A stretch of 5,222 bases of DNA from an uncultured Bacteroidota bacterium. GTDB taxonomy: Bacteria > Bacteroidota > Bacteroidia > B-17B0 > Aurantibacillaceae. Positions within the stretch are counted from its first letter, which is position 1. Every line of letters begins with the position of its first letter. Under the pieces are notes generated by a model. It was not told the origin of the DNA. It was given only the letters and a program-made list of their open reading frames with translations, and ran no database searches. The DNA is taken from contig CAIXZI010000482.1 in the NCBI GenBank assembly GCA_903923915.1, positions 1-5,222 on the forward strand, in the 5' to 3' direction. Position numbers and translations under genes: made by a program. Shown one piece after another: positions 1 through 5,222 of this stretch.

Positions 1-297
1 AGAACAAATGAAAGCAGAAATTCTAAAAACAAAAGCCAATAATTTTAAAATAATCAAACAAACGGCACACAAAAAACACCAATTATCTCATCAAACCATT
101 TTTGCCCGATTTACATATTTGGATGTAAAGAAGTTTGGCAACTCAAAGTACCAGCCAGTTGCCTTAAAGCAACTTAAAAAACTACCTTTTCCAATACTAA
201 TTGCTAACGAAATCTTAACCATGAAAACGTAATAATGGAGGATTTTTATTTTTATTTAAAGAAAATGCCTACATTCGTAAACCAAAAAAAACGGGGT
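1..297. other. Upstream region without a convincing gene
   Basis: This AT-rich stretch precedes the large surface-protein gene. A 74-codon open frame runs from 8 to 232 on the + strand, but its translation is rich in Lys, Asn and Ile as expected from AT-rich non-coding DNA. It has no recognisable domain, signal peptide or ribosome binding site, so I do not call it a gene. The region contains a cluster of perfect short inverted repeats between 110 and 174, listed separately. No good Bacteroidota promoter was found; the nearest matches, CATATTTG at 114-121 and GAAGTTTG at 130-137, each deviate in the TA dinucleotide and lack a well-spaced -33 TTTG. The promoter of the downstream pair may lie here in degenerate form or upstream of the window. 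Confidence 0.6.
110..174 (+). promoter_or_regulatory. Cluster of short inverted repeats in the putative leader
   Basis: Three perfect inverted repeats can be read directly. TTTACAT (110-116) pairs with ATGTAAA (123-129) over a 6-base loop. GGCAACT (137-143) pairs with AGTTGCC (157-163) over a 13-base spacer. AGTTGC (157-162) also pairs with GCAACT (169-174) over a 6-base loop. The last two share the 157-162 arm and cannot form together. No T-tract follows, so these are not intrinsic terminators. They could be operator half-sites or an alternating RNA structure upstream of the surface-protein gene, or chance pairing in low-complexity sequence. The role is inferred only from position. Confidence 0.3.
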
Positions 298-3200
298 ATG
301 AAAAATATCTACTTGCTGATTTGTGTTTTGTGTTCTATGGCCTTAAAGTCTCAAACCCTTTTTTGGGGAGAAACTTTTGGCAATGGAACTACATGTAGCG
401 CTAATCAGGCTACTTTAGCTAATGGATTTAATAGCTCTAATGGCTTATGGACTGTTAACCCACTTGGTGTTAACGATCCTTTTGCAAATTCTTGGTATAT
501 CAGTCAAACAGAAGGTGGAAGAAATCCAAACTCTTGTGGATTGGGTTGTTTAGATAGCGCTGGCTTGGTTAATAGAACCTTGCATATTGGAAGTGTACAA
601 GGTTCTCCTTATTCGGCTCTTTGTCCAATTGGAGATTGCGGCGCTTTTTACGATCCGGGTATTAAAACCAATGCTGTAAGAACAAATGTTAGAGCAGAAT
701 CTCCCATTATTAATTGCGTGGGTAAAACTGGTATTTCTTTACAATTTGATTATATATTAGGTGGTAGTTTAGGCGACTCTATGAATGTTTGGTATTTTGA
801 TGGGGCTTTATGGTCTCAGATTAATCCAATAACGGGGCCTACACCTCCGCCAACTAATACTTGTACTTCTACAGGAGGAAAAACTACAGGTATTTGGACA
901 ACTTTTTCATACAACCTTCCTGCATCGGCAAATAATAATGGAGCCATAAGGTTAGGTTTTCAATGGATTAATAACGATGATTCTTTAGGAACCGCACCGT
1001 CTGTAGCTATTGATAATATTCAGTTATTAGCTACCGGAATAGGCGCAGGCGTTTCAACACTTGATACTGTAGCTGTTTTTTCGCCAGATACATCAAACCA
1101 CAATTTTGTGTATTGCACAAATACAGTTTATCATTTTACAGGTTATGCAAGTCAGGGTAATATATTGGGTTACCAATGGGAGGTTTATCCTTCTACTAAT
1201 GTTATTCTTAACCCGGCACATCCTTCTTTAGGACAAAATGGTATTGATATGACGTTTAACACACCTGGCACATATTCTATTGTTGTAATAGCAAGCAGTC
1301 AGTTTAACGGCATAGATTCTTCAAATGCTTTTACCAATTTGGCTTTTAATACCTACACCATTATGGTTAATCCAACGCCAACGGTTACGGTATCTCCGCC
1401 AAACCCTTTTGTTTGTTTGGGTTGGACAGGCACCAATTTATATGCAACAGGCGCAAGCACCTATACCTGGACTCAAGCTCCTTCGGTAGTGCCACCAACC
1501 CTATTAAATCCTCCGCTTGGAGATAGTGTTAATGTTAACCCAACAGGTATTCCATCTCCTTATGTAACGTATAGTGTTACCGGAACCAGTGTTGCCGGTT
1601 GTAACTCACCGCGAGTTGCTGTAACAGTAACTGTAGGAGTAAAACCTACGCCAAATTACCCGCCTAATGATACAATTTGCGCGGGGTCATCAACTTTATT
1701 ATCCGTAACCGGTATGCCTGTAAATACTACCTATCATTGGGGAGCTGCATTTAATGCCGGACTTGGAACAAATGTAGGAGCTACTGTATATCAAACTCCC
1801 ATTTATCATGGCTTAGTTGATACGTTGTTTTTAGATACCATTGTGGTTCATGTGCCTGGTTGCCCGCCTTATACGCCTTCTCACATTGTTAAAATTTTAG
1901 TAAAACCAACCCCAACAGCGCATGTGCTTTCTGATACGGTTGACAATTGTAATAAAATGGGGGCTACATTAAGTGTTACAAGTACGCCTTCTGTTGGTAC
2001 TACGTATGCCTGGTCACCACACACAGCCTTATCAGATACGGTAGGAACGCCTGTTATTGCTAAACCAACCGTTCCAACAAAATATTATGTAACACCTACT
2101 TTAGATGGTTGTGTTGGAAATGCTGATTCTGTGTTAGTGCGCATTGGAGATACGGTTAATGTTGCCATTAGTACTGAATATGATATAATTTGTAGTGGAC
2201 AAAAAGATCAATTAATTGCTTATTTCCCTAATAATACCAATATAAATCCGGTTTATCAATATTCTTGGACGCCCGCACCCTTCTCTTCTATTAGCGTAAC
2301 AGGTGATACCGTTGTTGCTCAACCAACCATTCTTCCTCCGGCTACTGGGGTAATATATACGGTGTTTGTAAGAGGTATATGTGTTAAACACAATACAGCA
2401 ACGGCAAGCATTGTAGTTAATACCTGTACGCCGCCAAAAACTAACTTTACCGAAAGTACAGATACAATATGTACAGGGCATTGTATTACATTTAAAGATC
2501 TTACACAAAATAACAGCACTAAACCATTGTTTTACAGTTGGGTATTTGCAGGTGCAAGTGCAGGTAACGGGCACATTTATAACCCACCAGGGTCTGTTTT
2601 GCATGGAGATACAGTGGTGTATGATATGACAAATAATAAACCGCTTCCTTCGTTTAAAGTTTGTTATTATGTTAATAGTGGTTTAAATAATTATGGAACT
2701 TATCCTGTTATTGAAACCGTTACTAACGGAATAGGTCAAACATCCACTAAAACAGACAGTGTCACGGTATTTCCTGGCCCAAGAGCTAATGCAGGCATAG
2801 ACCAAACTATAGAACAAGGAAATTCAACTAATTTAGATGCTTCTGCAAGCTCGGGTCAAGGACATATAATAGATTATAATTGGACACAATCAGATTCAAG
2901 CTATATGAGTTGCAATAGTGGCTCTTGTATAAAACCTACCATAACACCAAGTATAACTACCCAATATATATTAACCGTTACAGACGTAAACGGATGTTCG
3001 AGTATAGACTCTGTAATTATTAACGTAGATATTATTTGTAAAGATGTTTATATAGCAACCGCATTTTCTCCTAACGGAGACGGGATGAATGATGTGTTGC
3101 ACGTAAAAAGCAATTGCGTTATAAGCCAGTTCTCATTTAAAATATTTGATCGTTGGGGCGAAAAAGTATTTGAAAGTACCGACCCAGCTTACGGTTGGGA

Positions 3201-3315
3201 TGGTACGTTTAGAAATAAAATTATGGATACCGATGTATTTATGTACACCGTTGATGGCTTTTTAAGTAGCGGCACAGAGGTTAAGAAAAAAGGTAACGTT
3301 ACATTAATGAGATAA
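298..3315 (+). CDS. Secreted multi-domain surface protein with T9SS type-B sorting domain
   Basis: This is a large cell-surface or secreted adhesin-like protein, exported by Sec and then the type IX secretion system. With the start at 298 it has 1005 residues. Residues 1-19 form a signal peptide (Lys at 2, hydrophobic core, likely cut near Ser18-Gln19). Residues ~22-245 look like a MAM/jelly-roll beta-sandwich, opening with FWGETFG and ending with SVAIDNIQL, with seven cysteines (33, 80, 84, 109, 114, 140, 189). About seven Ig/PKD-like modules follow (~255-358, 359-448, 449-535, 536-620, 621-710, 711-827, 828-910). Several begin at a PTP linker (359, 450, 537), and many carry a Cys near an early strand and a Y-x-W core. 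Residues ~911-1005 are a CHU_C/TIGR04131-type domain with FSPNGDG at 923, RWG at 952, GWDG at 966 and a KKGNVTLMR end. An in-frame ATG at 235 would add 21 polar residues; 298 is preferred because it places the signal peptide at the N-terminus. No catalytic domain is visible. The exact ligand is unknown. Confidence 0.93.
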   Translation: MKNIYLLICVLCSMALKSQTLFWGETFGNGTTCSANQATLANGFNSSNGLWTVNPLGVNDPFANSWYISQTEGGRNPNSCGLGCLDSAGLVNRTLHIGSVQGSPYSALCPIGDCGAFYDPGIKTNAVRTNVRAESPIINCVGKTGISLQFDYILGGSLGDSMNVWYFDGALWSQINPITGPTPPPTNTCTSTGGKTTGIWTTFSYNLPASANNNGAIRLGFQWINNDDSLGTAPSVAIDNIQLLATGIGAGVSTLDTVAVFSPDTSNHNFVYCTNTVYHFTGYASQGNILGYQWEVYPSTNVILNPAHPSLGQNGIDMTFNTPGTYSIVVIASSQFNGIDSSNAFTNLAFNTYTIMVNPTPTVTVSPPNPFVCLGWTGTNLYATGASTYTWTQAPSVVPPTLLNPPLGDSVNVNPTGIPSPYVTYSVTGTSVAGCNSPRVAVTVTVGVKPTPNYPPNDTICAGSSTLLSVTGMPVNTTYHWGAAFNAGLGTNVGATVYQTPIYHGLVDTLFLDTIVVHVPGCPPYTPSHIVKILVKPTPTAHVLSDTVDNCNKMGATLSVTSTPSVGTTYAWSPHTALSDTVGTPVIAKPTVPTKYYVTPTLDGCVGNADSVLVRIGDTVNVAISTEYDIICSGQKDQLIAYFPNNTNINPVYQYSWTPAPFSSISVTGDTVVAQPTILPPATGVIYTVFVRGICVKHNTATASIVVNTCTPPKTNFTESTDTICTGHCITFKDLTQNNSTKPLFYSWVFAGASAGNGHIYNPPGSVLHGDTVVYDMTNNKPLPSFKVCYYVNSGLNNYGTYPVIETVTNGIGQTSTKTDSVTVFPGPRANAGIDQTIEQGNSTNLDASASSGQGHIIDYNWTQSDSSYMSCNSGSCIKPTITPSITTQYILTVTDVNGCSSIDSVIINVDIICKDVYIATAFSPNGDGMNDVLHVKSNCVISQFSFKIFDRWGEKVFESTDPAYGWDGTFRNKIMDTDVFMYTVDGFLSSGTEVKKKGNVTLMR

Positions 3316-3319
3316 GAAC

Positions 3320-4381
3320 ATGAAAAGATTTTTACTTCTTACCGTAATAACAATTTCGCTTTTGCAAACTAAACAAGCATTAGCGCAAGATCCACATTAC
3401 TCGCAGTATAACGAGGCCACCATTTATATAAATCCCGCTCTTTGCGCAGTTTCTTATGATGTGCGTGCTATGCTTAATTACCGTAGTCAGTGGCAGAGTA
3501 TTTCTACGCCGTATAGAACTTATGGCGCATCGGCAGAGTTTGCGGTTAAGCATACCAAAACACGTAAAGCTTATTTAACCACGGGTTTAATGGCTTATCA
3601 AGATGTAGCCGGAGCCGGAAAAATGACTCAATTACACATTGGCGGTATTTTAGGTGTTGTGGTAAATACCGGAGCACATGGTAAATTATCCTTTGCAGCA
3701 ACAGGTTCTTTTGACCAACGACGTATTACCGGAAGTAATTTCCAATGGGAAAACCAATACAATGGCTACCAGTACGATGCTAATATTCAAGGAGAAACGG
3801 TGCCAACCACGCAAGTAAATTATGCCGATTTTGGTTTTGGAGTTAATTATCATTTTAGCAAAAGCGAACGTTTTATAAGCTCTAATGATGGGCATCGCTT
3901 TGATATTGGATTTTCTATGTATCATGTAAATACACCGCTTGTATCTTTTTACAATACCGGAGAAGCACAATATTTAAAATACATTACCCACGCAAGTTTT
4001 ACCATTGCTTTGCCACGTGTAAAAGCTAATATTATTCCAAGTTATATGTTAATGTTTCAAGGTCCATCTTTCGAGCTTAATGCAGGTGTTATGTTTAGAT
4101 ACATTATTTCTGAAGCAGCAGCCCGTAGCAACTTAACTAAATCTATGGCATTTTCGGCAGGTGCTTATTACCGTTCAACAGATGCCTTTATTCCGCAAAT
4201 ATTATTTGAATTTGGTAAATATGGAGTTGGCGCAAGTTATGATATAAACTTATCGCCACTTACACCTTACAGTAGGCTGCAAGGCGGGCTGGAAGTAATG
4301 ATACGCTATAACTGGAACCCGGGTTATGGAACAGCAGTTGGTAATACATCCGGACCAAAATCAACACCGTATTTTAAATAA
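3320..4381 (+). CDS. PorP/SprF family type IX secretion outer-membrane protein
   Basis: This 353-residue protein belongs to the PorP/SprF family of outer-membrane beta-barrels linked to T9SS. Residues 1-22 are a signal peptide ending in ALA, followed by Gln-Asp. The mature start carries the family pattern, with DPHYSQY (24-30), INPA (37-40) and NYRSQWQS (53-60). The rest alternates polar and aromatic residues as expected of barrel strands, ending near LQGGLEVMIRYNW (~321-333) with a short Gly/Ser/Pro tail. Length is typical for the family. It starts four bases after the stop of the surface-protein gene, so the two are probably co-transcribed and translationally linked. In known systems (SprF with SprB of Flavobacterium johnsoniae), such proteins are needed for secretion or attachment of a partner with a type-B C-terminal domain. 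By analogy this one most likely serves the upstream protein. It is a paralogue-rich family, so I give no sprF or porP symbol. Confidence 0.93.
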   Translation: MKRFLLLTVITISLLQTKQALAQDPHYSQYNEATIYINPALCAVSYDVRAMLNYRSQWQSISTPYRTYGASAEFAVKHTKTRKAYLTTGLMAYQDVAGAGKMTQLHIGGILGVVVNTGAHGKLSFAATGSFDQRRITGSNFQWENQYNGYQYDANIQGETVPTTQVNYADFGFGVNYHFSKSERFISSNDGHRFDIGFSMYHVNTPLVSFYNTGEAQYLKYITHASFTIALPRVKANIIPSYMLMFQGPSFELNAGVMFRYIISEAAARSNLTKSMAFSAGAYYRSTDAFIPQILFEFGKYGVGASYDINLSPLTPYSRLQGGLEVMIRYNWNPGYGTAVGNTSGPKSTPYFK

Positions 4382-4389
4382 TAAATATA

Positions 4390-4397
4390 TATTTTTG
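4390..4397 (+). promoter_or_regulatory. Bacteroidota-type -7 promoter element for the DUF5606 gene
   Basis: TATTTTTG matches the TAnnTTTG -7 consensus of the Bacteroidota primary sigma factor exactly. It begins nine bases after the stop of the PorP/SprF gene and lies 17 bases before the ATG at 4415. Transcription would be expected to start about 4402-4405, giving a very short 5' leader of roughly ten bases with no Shine-Dalgarno sequence. A -33 TTTG is not evident; the upstream sequence is simply AT-rich. This element separates the DUF5606 gene from the preceding pair, although read-through from that pair is possible because no terminator lies between them. Confidence 0.65.
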
Positions 4398-4414
4398 CAC
4401 TCAAATCTTTAACT

Positions 4415-4948
4415 ATGAATTTAGAAGGAATTATCTCAATTAGCGGAATGCCCGGCTTATATAAAGTGGTTGGACAAATGAAAAATGGCGTTATTGCTGA
4501 ATCATTAAACGATAAAAAACGTTCTCCAATATATTCGCACCAGCAAATATCAACTTTAGAAGACATTAGTATGTTTACCACAGGCGATAACAAACCTGTA
4601 TCTGAAATTATGAAGTCTATTTTCGATAAAGAAAAAGGCGGCGCATGTATAGATCATAAAGCGGATGAAAAACAAATTGTAGCTTATTTTGAAAGCGTAT
4701 TACCTGATTACGATAAAGAACGCGTTCACGCATCAAACATGCGTAAATTATTTAACTGGTATAATGCTTTACAAGCAACAGGCAATCTTAAAGAAAAAGG
4801 AACCGATGCTTCTGAAGATAAACCAAAAGCACATACCGAAGAAAAACCTAAAAAGGTGGCAGCAAAACATAAGCCAGATACTACAAAAGTAGCTACCAGT
4901 AAAGGTGTTAAAAAAACAGCAGGAGTTAGAAAAACCGGAGTAGCTTAA
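4415..4948 (+). CDS. DUF5606 family protein with lysine-rich C-terminal tail
   Basis: This 177-residue cytosolic protein has no signal peptide or membrane segment. Residues 1-~122 match the DUF5606 family as I know it from Bacteroidota: an N-terminal segment with ISISGMPGLYKVV (7-19), a short beta-rich stretch with NGVIAESL and SPIYSHQQIS (24-46), then a helical part with GGACIDHK (75-82), YFESVLPDYD (91-100) and MRKLFNWYNAL (109-119). The molecular function of the family is not known to me. Residues ~126-177 are an extension that is probably disordered: first mixed acidic and basic, then strongly basic with repeated Lys, Ala, Thr and Val. The start at 4415 is supported by the family's MNL-type N-terminus and the promoter just upstream. 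The gene has its own promoter and terminator, so it is probably expressed alone. Its position between a T9SS gene pair and htpG gives no clear functional clue. Confidence 0.88.
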   Translation: MNLEGIISISGMPGLYKVVGQMKNGVIAESLNDKKRSPIYSHQQISTLEDISMFTTGDNKPVSEIMKSIFDKEKGGACIDHKADEKQIVAYFESVLPDYDKERVHASNMRKLFNWYNALQATGNLKEKGTDASEDKPKAHTEEKPKKVAAKHKPDTTKVATSKGVKKTAGVRKTGVA

Positions 4949-4968
4949 TTTTAACTTTAAATAAATTT

Positions 4969-5003
4969 AAAATCCCGTTATGGCAACATTTCGGGATTTT
5001 TTT
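4969..5003 (+). terminator. Intrinsic terminator after the DUF5606 gene
   Basis: AAAATCCCG (4969-4977) is perfectly complementary to CGGGATTTT (4992-5000), with a 14-base loop and a run of seven T (4997-5003) at the 3' side. It lies 20 bases after the stop codon at 4946-4948. The A-rich 5' flank could let it act in the reverse direction as well, but no - strand gene is seen here. Confidence 0.85.
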
Positions 5004-5015
5004 ATTTGAAATAGC

Positions 5016-5075
5016 CACGTCCTTTAGGGCGTGAAACTATAGCTAAAACCAAATTGGCTTTAGCCAAAATAGTTT
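5016..5075. repeat. REP-like double hairpin element
   Basis: Two stem-loops abut each other. The first, 5016-5033, pairs CACGTCC with GGGCGTG (one T-G wobble) across a TTTA loop. The second has an outer 7-bp stem, AAACTAT (5034-5040) with ATAGTTT (5069-5075), and an inner stem TTGGC (5054-5058) with GCCAA (5063-5067), again with a TTTA loop; the two stems are separated by a 13-base bulge on the 5' side and one base on the 3' side. A weak third hairpin (TCCT 5079-5082 with AGGA 5089-5092) follows. The TTTA loops and the CACGTCC and TTGGC arms resemble dispersed palindromes I associate with Bacteroidota genomes and with REP-associated tyrosine transposases. It lies just after a terminator, between genes, where REP sequences typically sit. 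A single copy in the window cannot prove it is repetitive. Confidence 0.65.
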
Positions 5076-5101
5076 GTTTCCTAAAGAAAGGATTCAAAAA
5101 A

Positions 5102-5130
5102 CTGTCAATCAGTCACGCTTAGTATCTTTG
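5102..5130 (+). promoter_or_regulatory. Putative htpG promoter with upstream tandem hexamer
   Basis: TATCTTTG at 5123-5130 matches the Bacteroidota -7 consensus TAnnTTTG and lies 39 bases before the htpG start. Where a -33 element would be expected there is instead a tandem pair, CTGTCA (5102-5107) and CAGTCA (5110-5115), spaced by exactly eight bases. Because htpG is a heat-shock gene, the pair may be a regulatory site or an alternative sigma contact; that is inference from position only. Confidence 0.55.
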
Positions 5131-5169
5131 GCAACAAAATTGATTATAGAAAACAAAAATTAAATACAT

Positions 5170-5222
5170 ATGCAAACAGGTAAGATAAACGTACAGACAG
5201 AAAACATATTTCCAATCATTAA
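5170..5222 (+). CDS. htpG: Hsp90 chaperone HtpG, N-terminal fragment (cut by window edge)
   Basis: Only 17 complete codons are present, followed by two bases, reading MQTGKINVQTENIFPII. The pattern GKINV, then ENIFPxI, is the characteristic opening of bacterial HtpG in Bacteroidota, where it forms the first strand and helix of the N-terminal ATPase domain. HtpG is a cytosolic, ATP-dependent dimeric chaperone, usually a little over 600 residues, so nearly all of the gene lies beyond the window. It has its own promoter at 5123-5130 and is separated from the DUF5606 gene by a terminator and the REP-like element. There is no clear Shine-Dalgarno sequence; the leader is A-rich, as is usual in this phylum. 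The call rests on a short but distinctive peptide. Confidence 0.82.
   Translation, partial: MQTGKINVQTENIFPII

Noticed and set aside
134..142. Nine-base word TTTGGCAAC shared with the htpG promoter (5127-5135)
   Set aside because: It overlaps the TTTG of a proper -7 element only at htpG; at 134-142 the preceding TA is missing. A single shared nine-base word is weak evidence for common regulation.
8..232. 74-codon open frame on the + strand before the surface-protein gene
   Set aside because: The composition is what AT-rich spacer gives by chance, there is no recognisable domain or ribosome site, and it contains the inverted-repeat cluster at 110-174. It might be a small gene, but nothing supports it.
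298..360. Possible lipoprotein signal, because Cys12 lies in the hydrophobic segment
   Set aside because: The residues before Cys12 (Cys-Val-Leu) do not fit a lipobox, and a standard signal peptidase I site near residues 18-19 fits better.
2212..2604. Open frames on the - strand (2212-2604 and 2319-2519)
   Set aside because: They lie fully inside the well-supported Ig/PKD-like region of the surface-protein gene and read as cysteine/tyrosine-rich antisense of Thr/Val-rich coding sequence.
3686..3970. Open frame on the - strand inside the PorP/SprF gene
   Set aside because: It is antisense to a clear family member and has no domain or start signal of its own.
4324..4593. Open frame on the - strand spanning the end of the PorP/SprF gene and the start of the DUF5606 gene
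   Set aside because: It overlaps two supported genes and a promoter; its translation has no recognisable features.
4689..4892. 67-codon + strand frame inside the DUF5606 gene
   Set aside because: It is an out-of-frame shadow of the lysine-rich coding region and has no independent support.

Overview
The window comes from an AT-rich member of the Bacteroidota. The evidence is a C-terminal domain of the gliding-motility/CHU_C type, found on substrates of the type IX secretion system (T9SS); a PorP/SprF-family outer-membrane protein; a DUF5606-family protein, a family I know only from this phylum; and promoter elements of the Bacteroidota form TAnnTTTG with no clear Shine-Dalgarno sequences. Genus cannot be assigned from the sequence alone. 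All recognised genes lie on the + strand.

Layout: positions 1-297 hold no convincing gene and contain several short inverted repeats, possibly the leader of the first gene. Positions 298-3315 encode a secreted, multi-domain surface protein of about 1005 residues: signal peptide, cysteine-containing beta-sandwich, about seven Ig/PKD-like modules and a type-B T9SS sorting domain. Four bases later, 3320-4381 encodes a PorP/SprF-like barrel protein. The two almost certainly form a transcription unit and a functional pair, in which the barrel protein helps export or anchor the adhesin-like partner.

A new promoter at 4390-4397 then drives a DUF5606 protein (4415-4948) with a lysine-rich tail. It ends at a good intrinsic terminator (4969-5003). 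Directly after the terminator is a compact pair of abutting hairpins (5016-5075), both with TTTA loops, resembling the REP-like palindromes scattered through Bacteroidota genomes. The window closes with a promoter and the first 17 codons of htpG (Hsp90 chaperone), cut by the window edge.

No tRNA, rRNA, CRISPR array, insertion sequence or obvious prophage gene was seen. The least explained parts are the REP-like element, the hairpin-rich leader at 110-174, and the N-terminal domain of the large surface protein. None of these amounts to clear proof of a new system.
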